This document shows, one piece after another, positions 15,611 through 23,406 of a DNA stretch of 64,000 bases. A model generated the notes under the pieces. It was not told where the DNA came from, searched no databases, and was given only the letters and a program-made list of their open reading frames with translations. The position numbers and the translations under genes are program-made. Every line of letters starts with the position of its first letter. Position 1 is the first letter of the stretch. Origin of the DNA: an uncultured Oscillospiraceae bacterium (GTDB lineage Bacteria; Bacillota; Clostridia; Oscillospirales; Acutalibacteraceae); contig CASFCH010000065.1 of the NCBI GenBank assembly GCA_949293315.1, positions 23,808 to 87,807 on the forward strand. Reading direction: 5' to 3'.

Positions 15611-17791
15611 TTGATATGTCAGTTTGAACGATTGATTTATCCGCAGAATGTCACGGTTGTGAACCCGGGCAGTTATATGATTGCCCTGTATCGCACCTGT
15701 GAGAAGGTTCAGGATTTCGTCGGAAATGATGTCACTCAGATAAAAGCGGTGGGGTACTGCTTGCCGACAGCTAACAATCTGCGCTATCAGCTAAATGGGC
15801 ATTGGAGTAAAAATCCAAAGCACGGTGTCCAATTTGAAGTAGAGAGTTATAACGAGGTAATTTCACCGACAAAAGAAGGGATTATTGCCTATCTCTCCTC
15901 TGGCCAGATTAAAGGCATTGGGCCAAAGATAGCTGAGAAAATATTCGAGGAGTTTGGTGTGCAGACCCTTGAGGTGCTTGACAACGAACCCAAGAGGCTG
16001 CTCGCGATTCCCGGTATCAGCAAAAATAAGCTACAAAAAATCTGCGAGTCCTATCTTGCCAATCGAGGTGCCCGTGATGTGGTTGCCTTTTTGGTGCCCC
16101 ACGGTATCACACCGAACAGAGCCGTCCAGTTTTACCAGCTTTATGGCAATGAGACGATGGATATCGTGAAAAATCATCCCTATAAACTCTGCGAGGTTCC
16201 AGGCATTGGGTTTCATACCGCAGATAAGATCGCAATGAGTATGGGATTTCAAAAGCTTACTCCAGAGCGTGTGGATGAGGGACTCCTTTACACACTTCAG
16301 GAAGCAGAAGGGAAAGGAAATCTGTGTATGGAAAAGCACAGTTTCATCAAAGAGGCGCTGAAGATTCTCGAAACACCGGAATTGACAGAAGATATGGCGG
16401 CAAACCGTGCTGCCAGACTGGTTTATTCCGGCAGGTTGGTCTGTTATAAGGACAGTGTATACCGTCCCGCAACAGCAGAGGCTGAGGAACAGCTGGCAAA
16501 GATGCTTCACCGCAAAACAAAGCAGCGTGTTCAGTTCGTATGCAATAACATCGAGAGAGCGCTGAATTCGGAAGAGAAAAATCTGGGTATCTGTTTGGAT
16601 CCAGAACAGCGGAATGCAGTCTTGACAGCGCTCCAGTCCCCCATTTCTGTCATTACGGGCGGTCCCGGTACGGGTAAAACTTCGATTCAGAAAGCGATTC
16701 TTGATATTTATCGGAGTCAGTGCCCCGGGAATCAGGTCGTTTGCTGCGCTCCTACTGGCCGCGCAGCGAGGCGTATGGAACAGTCAACAGGATTTCCTGC
16801 ATCAACGGTTCATAAAGCGCTTGGCCTTTTCGCTGGAGAGGACGGAATGTTTGGGGAACCGGAACCATTAGAAGCCGATTTGGTATTGGTGGATGAGGTT
16901 TCAATGCTGGATGTTTATCTGGCCAAGCACATTATGCAAGGCATTCCGAACAGATGTCAGGTAGTGTTCATCGGAGACTCAGATCAACTTCCCTCTGTTG
17001 GCCCGGGCGCAGTACTCAGTGAGATCATCAAAAGCGGTGTTATACCGGTTGTACGGTTGGATAAGGTTCACAGGCAGAGCGCAGGCAGCAGAATTGCAAC
17101 GAACGCAAAACTGATCCGCCACGGCAACCTGTCTATGGATTATGGCGATGATTTTCGGTTCGTGGATTCCAGTGAGCTTCCGAAATCCGCAGAGATTTTG
17201 GAACGCATTTATATGGAAGAAACGGCGAAGTTCGGTGTAGATAATGTAGCGTTGCTATCGCCGTATCGTCAGAAAACAGATACCGGTGTCAATGCACTGA
17301 ATGAACGCATCCGATTACAAATCAACCCGCCTGATGCCGCCAAGAAGGAGATCGTGCTCGGAAAGCGCACTTTCCGCGTTGGAGATAAGGTGATGCAGAC
17401 CAAGAACCGAGAGGATATCAACAATGGCGATGTCGGGTACATTACCGAAATTTCCGGTTCCGGCAGTGAAACCGTTGTAAAGATTGATTTCGGAGATGGA
17501 CGGATGGCTGAGTACGACATTACTGAGCTTGGCCTGCTGGACCTTGGTTATGCGTCAACGATTCATAAATCACAAGGGTCTGAGTATCAGTCGGTTATCA
17601 TTAACCTGCAGTGTGCGCACGCGATCATGCTCGTAAGACCGCTTATTTATACAGCGATTACAAGAGCAAAAGAGCGAGTCATTATTGTGGGAGAACGCCG
17701 CGCCCTGTGTATTGCCATCAAGAAACAGGACACGGAAAAAAGAGGAACTTTATTAGCACAACGGCTGATTGAATTCAGCGACAGCAAATAA
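15611..17791 (+). CDS. recD2: RecD2-like ATP-dependent DNA helicase
   Basis: 726 residues, close to the usual RecD2 length. Helix-hairpin-helix segments at about 95-210 (IKGIGPKIAEKIFEEFG, LLAIPGISKNKL, EVPGIGFHTADKIA) precede a superfamily-1B motor: Walker A GGPGTGKT near 352, Walker B LVLVDEVSMLD near 420, GDSDQLPSVGPG motif III, and motif VI region YTAITRAKERV at the end. It unwinds DNA 5' to 3' in repair and replication. The start is a TTG at 15611 after AGAAAGGAGC; the nearby ATG at 15616 is out of frame. Confidence 0.88.
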   Translation: MICQFERLIYPQNVTVVNPGSYMIALYRTCEKVQDFVGNDVTQIKAVGYCLPTANNLRYQLNGHWSKNPKHGVQFEVESYNEVISPTKEGIIAYLSSGQIKGIGPKIAEKIFEEFGVQTLEVLDNEPKRLLAIPGISKNKLQKICESYLANRGARDVVAFLVPHGITPNRAVQFYQLYGNETMDIVKNHPYKLCEVPGIGFHTADKIAMSMGFQKLTPERVDEGLLYTLQEAEGKGNLCMEKHSFIKEALKILETPELTEDMAANRAARLVYSGRLVCYKDSVYRPATAEAEEQLAKMLHRKTKQRVQFVCNNIERALNSEEKNLGICLDPEQRNAVLTALQSPISVITGGPGTGKTSIQKAILDIYRSQCPGNQVVCCAPTGRAARRMEQSTGFPASTVHKALGLFAGEDGMFGEPEPLEADLVLVDEVSMLDVYLAKHIMQGIPNRCQVVFIGDSDQLPSVGPGAVLSEIIKSGVIPVVRLDKVHRQSAGSRIATNAKLIRHGNLSMDYGDDFRFVDSSELPKSAEILERIYMEETAKFGVDNVALLSPYRQKTDTGVNALNERIRLQINPPDAAKKEIVLGKRTFRVGDKVMQTKNREDINNGDVGYITEISGSGSETVVKIDFGDGRMAEYDITELGLLDLGYASTIHKSQGSEYQSVIINLQCAHAIMLVRPLIYTAITRAKERVIIVGERRALCIAIKKQDTEKRGTLLAQRLIEFSDSK

Positions 17792-17805
17792 GAAAGGAGC
17801 CGGTT

Positions 17806-18264
17806 ATGGCAACATTATTAGAGAAGTATACCGATCTTCGGACGGGATTAGCAGAAAAGGTCATGAACGGAGTTTTACCGCTTGACAAGGTGCTTGTATA
17901 TCAGGAGATCTTATACCGTATTGATGTCCTGGAGTCTTGCCAGCTTTTTGTGAAAACAGCGCCTGTTACAACTGATACCAAGGTGCTTGCTTATCATTAT
18001 CAGATGTGGGATGTGTATATCTACCATATGCTGACCGATCACAAGTTTGGACAGCCGGCAGATGAAAAGCAAAAGCAGGTGCGGGAAACAGCAGCAAACA
18101 GTTTGTTACAGGTTGTGCTCAACTGTAGGAAACAGTTCAGCAGCTTTAAGCCCACCACAGCAGAACTTTATAAACAAAGTATCAATACCCTGATTACGAC
18201 CGTGCTTCCTGCGTGGGTTCAGTATCGGGAAACCTATATCAGTCTGAAGGAGGAACAAAAATGA
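17806..18264 (+). CDS. unknown 152-residue helical protein
   Basis: 152 residues, predicted almost all-helical, without membrane segments. It starts after GAAAGGAGCC 14 bases from the recD2 stop and overlaps the next gene by 4 bases (ATGA). No family recognised. Its tight linkage between the helicase and the candidate annealing protein suggests a small accessory factor of the recombination block. Confidence 0.6.
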   Translation: MATLLEKYTDLRTGLAEKVMNGVLPLDKVLVYQEILYRIDVLESCQLFVKTAPVTTDTKVLAYHYQMWDVYIYHMLTDHKFGQPADEKQKQVRETAANSLLQVVLNCRKQFSSFKPTTAELYKQSINTLITTVLPAWVQYRETYISLKEEQK

Positions 18265-19019
18265 GTTTGAACTCGAATGAACAAAGCAAGATGTTGGCTT
18301 TGAAACAGCTTAATACTATCAACAATGTGGAAGGGTTTGACCCGGAGGCGTTTGCCGTAGAATTTACTGATCTTTCGACTGGTGAAAAAATGAAGCGGTT
18401 GCCCGTGGTCATTCAAATGGCGTGGTTCCGGCTGGTGTATCCGCAGGGAAAAATCGCTGTTCAGGTATCCAGCGGGAAGGATTGCTTTGTTGCGTCTGCT
18501 CGTATCTATGCCAACTATCAGGATCCGGTAGAGTGCTACTTGGCGGAAGCCACAGCATCAAGAGGTGTATCGACAACAAAGCCATCAGTCTCTCCAAGGG
18601 AATGGGCGCAGACAGCGGCCATTGGGATTGCGCTGAGAAATGCTGGGTTTGGATTACAGTTTGCGGTTGCCGGCGAAGAAGTAGAAAATATCCCTTCGGA
18701 ACTTCCGGAGGAAATTCAACTGACAGCCAACGCAATGCCAACAAGCACAGCTGAAGCAGTATCAGAACCGGCGCCTGAAAATTCTCGCGAAGAAGAGTAT
18801 GAGACAGTTCCTGCCGAGCTGTCCTATGATGACAAACTGAAACTCGCGATGCAGACACCATGCCCCATCAAGAAATACAGTGGAAAAACTTTGGGAGATT
18901 TGATTACGATTGATCCAAAGGCGTTGAACTGGGTTGCAACTAAGTTTACAGGAGCGCCCGAAATCACTGAGGCGGCAAAACTGATATGTGAGGATGCCGT
19001 ACAGAAAACATCAGCTTGA
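18261..19019 (+). CDS. candidate single-strand annealing protein
   Basis: 252 residues. An N-terminal domain of about 150 residues (VVIQMAWFRLVYPQG, then VSSGKDCFVASARIYA, then SPREWAQTAAIGIALRNAGFG) is followed by an acidic disordered linker (about 155-195) and a short C-terminal helical domain. That layout, and the operon with a YqaJ exonuclease, fit a phage-type annealing protein (Erf/RecT/Rad52-like), but I cannot prove the fold by eye. The ATG at 18261 with AAGGAGGAAC is preferred over upstream in-frame codons because it overlaps the previous stop. Confidence 0.55.
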   Translation: MSLNSNEQSKMLALKQLNTINNVEGFDPEAFAVEFTDLSTGEKMKRLPVVIQMAWFRLVYPQGKIAVQVSSGKDCFVASARIYANYQDPVECYLAEATASRGVSTTKPSVSPREWAQTAAIGIALRNAGFGLQFAVAGEEVENIPSELPEEIQLTANAMPTSTAEAVSEPAPENSREEEYETVPAELSYDDKLKLAMQTPCPIKKYSGKTLGDLITIDPKALNWVATKFTGAPEITEAAKLICEDAVQKTSA

Positions 19020-19033
19020 TGTTCAGAAAATTA

Positions 19034-19056
19034 GGGGGACGGATTATCCGTCCCCC
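19034..19056 (+). promoter_or_regulatory. perfect GC-rich hairpin before the primase gene
   Basis: GGGGGACGGA (19034-19043) and TCCGTCCCCC (19047-19056) form a perfect 10-bp stem with a TTA loop and no T run, immediately before GGAAAGGAGG. More like an RNA-stability or translation element than a terminator. Confidence 0.6.
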
Positions 19057-19070
19057 GGAAAGGAGGCTGT

Positions 19071-20135
19071 ATGGATATTTTTCATATGTCAGATATCATT
19101 CCGCTGCTTGGATTGCCATATCCGCCATACGGCAGATCTGCATATAACATTTCCTGTCCGTGTTGCGATGATAATCCGCGAAAAAAACATCTGAATATCA
19201 ATCTGAAAAAAGATGTGTTTCGATGTCCGCGCTGCGGATTCTGCGGCGGTGTATTCGATCTGTATTCTCATTACACCGGCATACCGCGTAATGAAGTTCG
19301 GGATGCTCTGATTGCGAGACTGAATGTGCAGGGCGAAGTAAAAAAACCTCGGCAGCAGATTGTTGTCAAAGAGGTTCCTGATTGTCCGCTTACCGATGTG
19401 GACAGCAGGCATGAAACCTATCAAACATTACTCTCGAAATTATCGCTGGCCTCTGATCATCGGCAGAATTTACACGATAGAGGGTTATCTGATGAGATGA
19501 TTGAGCGGCTTGGATATAAAACAACACCGGTTATCGGAATGAAAGCGCTTGCAAAACAGTTGATGAGTGAAGGACTTTATCTTGCCGGTGTTCCTGGATT
19601 TTATAAGACGGATAGCGGCGAATGGTCGTTTATAAATGAAAAGCGTGGGATTTTGATACCGGTTCGGGAAGAACATGGCTCAATTCAAGGTCTTCAGATA
19701 CGACGGGATAATGTGACTCGTCGAAAATTTCGCTGGGTTTCCAGTGTGGGAAAAAGCGACGGCTGCGGCGCTGAAGCATGGGCACATCTTGCCGGACCGC
19801 CGAGGCAAACCATTTTGCTTACGGAAGGTCCGATGAAAGCGGATGTCATTCATAATCTGACAGGTCAAACCGTAGTCGCAGTGCCGGGCGTTAGTTCTCT
19901 TACACACTTAGAGCGAATGCTTACTTATTTGCGAGAAATGGGGACAACAAAAATAATGACCGCATTTGATATGGATTTTCTCAGTAATCCAAATGTTCAA
20001 AACGGTTATAACAACCTTGTAGGAATGCTCAGCAGCATGGGATTTGTGTATGGAACCTATCTCTGGGATCCGCAATATAAGGGACTTGATGATTATATCT
20101 GGAAATATCTCATCCGGTCATCAATCTCACAGTAA
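19071..20135 (+). CDS. DnaG-like primase fragment protein: CHC2 zinc finger plus Toprim-like domain
   Basis: 354 residues. An N-terminal zinc ribbon is visible: Cys29-x2-Cys32, His40, Cys52-x2-Cys55, as in CHC2 primase zinc domains. The C-terminal half has Toprim-type signatures: LLTEGPMKAD near 245 and TAFDMDF near 300, as in DUF3854/Toprim primases. There is no helicase domain. It probably synthesises RNA primers for element replication. An AAAGGAGG site precedes the ATG, itself preceded by a perfect hairpin. The next 130 bases hold a terminator and the partition promoter. Confidence 0.8.
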   Translation: MDIFHMSDIIPLLGLPYPPYGRSAYNISCPCCDDNPRKKHLNINLKKDVFRCPRCGFCGGVFDLYSHYTGIPRNEVRDALIARLNVQGEVKKPRQQIVVKEVPDCPLTDVDSRHETYQTLLSKLSLASDHRQNLHDRGLSDEMIERLGYKTTPVIGMKALAKQLMSEGLYLAGVPGFYKTDSGEWSFINEKRGILIPVREEHGSIQGLQIRRDNVTRRKFRWVSSVGKSDGCGAEAWAHLAGPPRQTILLTEGPMKADVIHNLTGQTVVAVPGVSSLTHLERMLTYLREMGTTKIMTAFDMDFLSNPNVQNGYNNLVGMLSSMGFVYGTYLWDPQYKGLDDYIWKYLIRSSISQ

Positions 20136-20143
20136 ACCAAAGG

Positions 20144-20177
20144 CGGGCGGAAGTTGCAACTTTCTGCCCGTTTTTTT
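20144..20177 (+). terminator. intrinsic terminator after the primase gene
   Basis: CGGGCGGAAG (20144-20153) pairs with CTTTCTGCCCG (20160-20170), then seven T. Confidence 0.85.
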
Positions 20178-20209
20178 ATGCGTATTTCAAATAAAATGAG
20201 TATTTAATG

Positions 20210-20238
20210 TTGCAAATGCGGATAAACATCCGTGTAAT
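20210..20238 (+). promoter_or_regulatory. parM promoter with inverted repeat in the spacer
   Basis: TTGCAA (20210-20215), 17 bases, TGTAAT (20233-20238). The spacer contains CGGAT (20219-20223) and ATCCG (20228-20232), a 5-bp inverted repeat that could bind the ParR-like protein. Confidence 0.55.
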
Positions 20239-20271
20239 AAGATAAAATATAAACTCAGGAGGTATCTCAAA

Positions 20272-21192
20272 ATGATTATTGCAATTGATCACGGCAATTA
20301 CGCCATAAAAACCCTCAACCATTCTTTTGTTGCGGGACTTTCCGAGCATACAGTAAAACCGCCGATGACCGATGAAATAATGGAATACGACGGAAGATTT
20401 TGGACGCTTACCGGCAACCGACTCTCCTATATGCGCGATAAGACACAGGATGAGCGGTACTTTATTCTTACACTGTTTGCGATTGCCAAAGAACTGGAAA
20501 GCACCGGACGGCTGTCTGCTTTTGAACCCATTGACCTTGCGGTTGGTCTTCCGCCAGAACATTACGGCATACTGAAGAACAAGTTTGCTCAGTATTTCAA
20601 GCGGACAGGCACGGTCAATTTTGTTTACAAAGACAATCCTGTCAGCATTATTATCCGCAATGTGTGCGTTTATCCTCAGGCATATGCAGCGGTTGTACCG
20701 TATGCTGGGAAACTCCTCAGCACGCTGATGATGTTTGTTGTAGATATCGGAGGATACACTACGGATGTGTTGCTTCTCAGAAATGGCAAACCGGATTTAC
20801 AGTTCTGCCGCAGCCTGGAGCTGGGCGTCATCACAATGAATAATGATATCATTCGCAGAGTTGGTGCTTTGCACGATATGAAGATCGAGGACGAGCATAT
20901 CAGTGCTGTGCTGCGTGGTAAAGAAACATTTTTGCCGGAGGATGTGATACAAACAATTACGAAAGCTACAGAGACACATACCAGAGACATCCTGCATAAG
21001 CTTCGCGAGTTGCAGGTAGATCTAAGAGCGAATCCGGCAATGTTTATCGGAGGCGGTTCTATTCTTTTTGAAGATTATATCAAGGCGTCTAACCTTGTTA
21101 GCAAAGCGGATTTCATTGAAGATCCCAAAGCGAATGCCATAGGATATCAGATGCTTGCCTCCAAACAGTTAGGTTATCGCCCGACAGCATAA
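20272..21192 (+). CDS. parM: ParM-like actin-family plasmid segregation protein
   Basis: 306 residues. The actin-fold phosphate-1 strand is IAIDHGNYAIK at 3-13, phosphate-2 is VVDIGGYTTDV at about 155-165, and the adenosine motif FIGGGSILF lies near 262. Family members polymerise with ATP and push plasmid copies apart. The next gene, 17 bases on, is a small probable DNA-binding adaptor. It would keep an excised or replicating form of the element from being lost at division. Good AGGAGGT ribosome site. Confidence 0.82.
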   Translation: MIIAIDHGNYAIKTLNHSFVAGLSEHTVKPPMTDEIMEYDGRFWTLTGNRLSYMRDKTQDERYFILTLFAIAKELESTGRLSAFEPIDLAVGLPPEHYGILKNKFAQYFKRTGTVNFVYKDNPVSIIIRNVCVYPQAYAAVVPYAGKLLSTLMMFVVDIGGYTTDVLLLRNGKPDLQFCRSLELGVITMNNDIIRRVGALHDMKIEDEHISAVLRGKETFLPEDVIQTITKATETHTRDILHKLRELQVDLRANPAMFIGGGSILFEDYIKASNLVSKADFIEDPKANAIGYQMLASKQLGYRPTA

Positions 21193-21208
21193 CAGGGAGG
21201 CCGATAGC

Positions 21209-21565
21209 GTGAAGAAGGATGGTAAGTATAGATATACCTTGGGATTTGGTGATTCGTCAGAGAAAAACCATATGGTTGGCGAATTTTTGGAAAGGATAGG
21301 AAATAAGAAAAGCGCTATTATTGTTGAAGCTGTAGCGCAGTACTTGGAATCACATCCGGAAATCAATATGGATTGCAGAAGAATTCAAGTAAAGATTAAG
21401 CCGGATATTTCTTGGGCTGAGTTAGAAGAAAAAATCCGCAGTATTATAGACGAGAAAATATCAGTCGCTCAGGCCAGTGGCGGCTTGGAGAACACTGGTG
21501 GCCAGCCTATAATTGCAGATGCGGATATAGACGAGATGCTACACAATTTGAACTTATTTGATTAG
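21209..21565 (+). CDS. ParR-like adaptor
   Basis: 118 residues, GTG start after GGGAGG. Residues 1-50 (KYRYTLGFGDSSEKNHMVGEFLERI, then KSAIIVEAVAQYLE) have the strand-helix-helix pattern of ribbon-helix-helix proteins, as in ParR. The acidic C-terminus ends in DEMLHNLNLF, a possible filament-binding tail. ParR binds a centromere near its promoter and caps ParM filaments. The assignment rests on pattern and on position directly after parM. Confidence 0.65.
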   Translation: MKKDGKYRYTLGFGDSSEKNHMVGEFLERIGNKKSAIIVEAVAQYLESHPEINMDCRRIQVKIKPDISWAELEEKIRSIIDEKISVAQASGGLENTGGQPIIADADIDEMLHNLNLFD

Positions 21566-21572
21566 TAAGCAA

Positions 21573-21612
21573 GAAGGGGTTCTCCGAGGGTGAGGATCCC
21601 TTCTCTCTTTCA
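21573..21612 (+). terminator. probable terminator after the partition genes
   Basis: GAAGGG (21573-21578) with CCCTTC (21598-21603), inner CTC/GAG pairing, followed by a T/C-rich tail. Confidence 0.6.
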
Positions 21613-21716
21613 TTTTCAAACATTTCTTATACAATTCCACTTATACTGCGTGTTTTGGAATTTTGCTTTCTTCAAACTGTGTTGATGATGGAATAAAATT
21701 GAGATATAAGGAGTGT

Positions 21717-22061
21717 ATGAATTTGGAGTACAAAAAGCTGGGTGCTAATGTGAGAAAGTACCGTAAAATTGCAGGACTCACACAGGAAGAGCTTGCAGAA
21801 ATCATAGGCTGTTCCAATAGCCATATCGGGCAAATTGAAAATGGACGAGGTGTTCCGAGTTTGGATACGATGGTCAAAATAGCAAATGCTTTGGGTGTGA
21901 TGATTGACCAGTTTGTGGTAGCAGACTCAGATCACCCGGAGCTTATTTATTTGCACGAAATCAGTGCAAAGCTAAAAAGCTACCCACTGAATAAGCGTAT
22001 CCTTGCGTGTGAAATGATAGAAAACCTTTTGAAGGTCATTGATAATTCGGATCAGAAGTAA
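21717..22061 (+). CDS. XRE-family transcriptional regulator
   Basis: 114 residues from the ATG at 21717, chosen for its AAGGAGTG ribosome site. The helix-turn-helix at about 20-55 (LTQEELAEIIGCSNSHIGQIENGRGVP in part) is a clear Cro/C1-type domain. The C-terminal half is a helical, probably dimerising, tail without peptidase motifs. Such proteins control excision and transfer genes on integrative elements. It stands alone between two terminators, upstream of the sigma-like genes and recombinases. Confidence 0.85.
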   Translation: MNLEYKKLGANVRKYRKIAGLTQEELAEIIGCSNSHIGQIENGRGVPSLDTMVKIANALGVMIDQFVVADSDHPELIYLHEISAKLKSYPLNKRILACEMIENLLKVIDNSDQK

Positions 22062-22190
22062 ACAGGGAGGAGTGCAAATGACAAAATATCATTAGCGATG
22101 CCAATAGGCGAAAAAATAAAAGACGAAGACAAATACATAGGATAAACTACAACGACCTTATTGAGGTGGTTGTTCTATTTTGCGCTTTTG

Positions 22191-22231
22191 AGCGGTTACA
22201 GTATGCCTTTGTGTGCTGTGGCCGCTTTTTT
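22191..22231 (+). terminator. intrinsic terminator
   Basis: AGCGGTTACAG (22191-22201) pairs with CTGTGGCCGCT (22216-22226), two G:U pairs, then six T. Confidence 0.8.
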
Positions 22232-22346
22232 ATATTCACTTTGAAAGGGGGTGGTTCCAATGATTGTTTAATGCTATGTACAGGAGAGGCATCACGGTCA
22301 CTAATAATCATAGCGTGCCGTTTCGGCATTTTACCATATATACCTT

Positions 22347-22381
22347 CCTTCCACCGCCGCAGCGGCGCGTCTGGAAGGGGG
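22347..22381 (+). promoter_or_regulatory. hairpin covering the ribosome site of the sigma-like gene
   Basis: CCTTCCA (22347-22353) pairs with TGGAAGG (22372-22378), with an inner GCCGC/GCGGC stem. The 3' arm contains most of the ribosome site GGAAGGGGG (22373-22381), 7 bases before the GTG start, so translation may be held off until the stem opens. Confidence 0.55.
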
Positions 22382-22388
22382 TTAAAAG

Positions 22389-22799
22389 GTGTCGAAGGAC
22401 ACGGATCGGGATGAACTGCGTGCAAGATTCACTGTCTACATATCGCAGGTTATCATCCACGCAAAACTGGATTATATCCGACAGCTTAAACGAAAGGCGC
22501 AGGAAACCTATCTGGAGGATTTGGAAATAGAACCTTCTATAGATTTTGAAGAGCAGTATGTGCAAGCATACAGCAACAGGCAGTCCTTTGAGTTTGAGGA
22601 AGAGAAGCTGGCCAACGCTTTTTCATCTCTCCCATTGATGCGGCAGAGAGTGCTGGAAATGCTCTTTATCGAAGAATTGACCGCTATCGAGATCGCACAG
22701 AAAATGAACTGTTCCGTTAAGTATGTGTATGACCAAAAATATTTGGCTCTGCAGAAGCTTCGGAAAAGTTTGGGAGGTGAAACAGATGACCAAAAGTGA
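22389..22799 (+). CDS. sigma-70-like protein (region 4 type)
   Basis: 136 residues, GTG start. The C-terminal 60 residues (AFSSLPLMRQRVLEMLFIEELTAIEIAQ, in part, then VKYVYDQKYLALQKLR) form a sigma region 4 helix-turn-helix. The N-terminal part is helical and charged. Similar proteins (Tn916 Orf7-like) act as element-encoded regulators. The following gene overlaps it by 14 bases and encodes a small protein with a region-2-like look. Likely activates conjugation or recombination genes. Confidence 0.7.
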   Translation: MSKDTDRDELRARFTVYISQVIIHAKLDYIRQLKRKAQETYLEDLEIEPSIDFEEQYVQAYSNRQSFEFEEEKLANAFSSLPLMRQRVLEMLFIEELTAIEIAQKMNCSVKYVYDQKYLALQKLRKSLGGETDDQK

Positions 22800-22977
22800 G
22801 TTTGCTGAAATTCTGACTCGTGCAACAGAGGGCGACCACGCAGCGCTGGATAAAATCTTTGAGCTTTATATGCCGCTCATTGATAAACACAGCGTTGTAG
22901 GCGGCAGGTTTGACGAAGACTGCAAGCAATACATTATGCTTCAGGTAGCACTGCAGATCGCTCGCTTCAAGATTTAA
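22786..22977 (+). CDS. 63-residue conserved element protein (Tn916 Orf8-like)
   Basis: 63 residues. The ATG at 22786 follows GGGAGGTG. The sequence (SEFAEILTRATEGDHAALDK, then FELYMPLI, then GRFDEDCKQYIML) resembles the short helix-turn-helix or region-2-like proteins paired with sigma-like proteins on Tn916/Tn1549-type elements. It overlaps the region 4 protein gene, so the two are made together. Followed by a terminator. Confidence 0.7.
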   Translation: MTKSEFAEILTRATEGDHAALDKIFELYMPLIDKHSVVGGRFDEDCKQYIMLQVALQIARFKI

Positions 22978-22989
22978 GACTTTTATAAG

Positions 22990-23025
22990 AGTACGCCGGC
23001 TTTCTGGTAGAGTCGGCGTGCTTTT
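22990..23025 (+). terminator. intrinsic terminator
   Basis: AGTACGCCGGCT (from 22990) pairs with AGTCGGCGTGCTT (23011-23023), then T-rich sequence. Confidence 0.75.
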
Positions 23026-23119
23026 ATAAAAATTTTAAATCATCTGCGAAATCCGATGTCCCCTATTCGCTTTTATTTAACGAAGGCATCCTTCTGCACC
23101 TTGAAAACTGAATAGCAAA

Positions 23120-23345
23120 CCTCGGTACATCCCCTGATGATGAGCGGCTATCCCTTTGTGTGGCGAACAAAGTCAAGAGCACTGATATGCAGGTAGCCCC
23201 TGCATAACGCGAGGAGGCATCAGGGATAATAATGGTACTTCCGTAATTCGCGGCTCGGTCACAATGAAGGCGGAGAGATGAGATTTCTATGGACCCAGTA
23301 GCTATGGGCGCCGAGTTAGGCACTATATGATATTGCTATCTCTTG
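23120..23345 (+). ncRNA. candidate structured RNA upstream of the recombinase operon
   Basis: In this gene-free stretch several long-range and local pairings nest: CCCTGATG (23132-23139) with CATCAGGG (23218-23225) encloses CTTTGT/ACAAAG (23154-23159/23167-23172) and TATGCAGG/CCTGCATA (23186-23193/23199-23206). A second domain may be closed by AGAGAT (23274-23279) with ATCTCT (23338-23343), enclosing CTCGG/CCGAG. No protein reading frame is convincing. Strand is assumed from the neighbours. Family not recognised. Confidence 0.5.
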
Positions 23346-23406
23346 AATAGGACTGGTCTATTTTGGCAATAATTTTAGAGAAACCATAAGGGAAAGGAGT
23401 GTTTTA

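Larger units (their letters stand above)
22062..22388 (+). other. 327-base non-coding stretch with hairpins
   Basis: It contains a hairpin at 22149-22173 (ACAACGACCT/AGGTGGTTGT), a terminator at 22191-22231, and a third hairpin over the ribosome site of the next gene. A tiny frame (ATG at 22097, 15 codons) is present but unsupported. I see no convincing coding sequence. Confidence 0.5.

Noticed and set aside
22097..22144. 15-codon frame starting MPIGEKIKDEDK
   Set aside because: Too short and without a well-placed ribosome site; it could be the remnant of a small gene, but that cannot be shown.
23093..23113. CTTGAAAACTGAATA, similar to a stretch found in some Firmicutes 16S-23S spacers
   Set aside because: No rRNA or tRNA sequence lies nearby; a short resemblance alone is not evidence of an rRNA operon fragment.
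23132..23172. CTGATGA followed by GAA, resembling the core of a hammerhead ribozyme
   Set aside because: The CTGATG lies inside a long-range stem with CATCAGGG, there is no GAAA at the right place and no stems I to III of hammerhead geometry could be drawn.
23063..23323. 86-codon minus-strand frame in the gene-free region
   Set aside because: No ribosome site, no family resemblance; the region is better explained by RNA structure.
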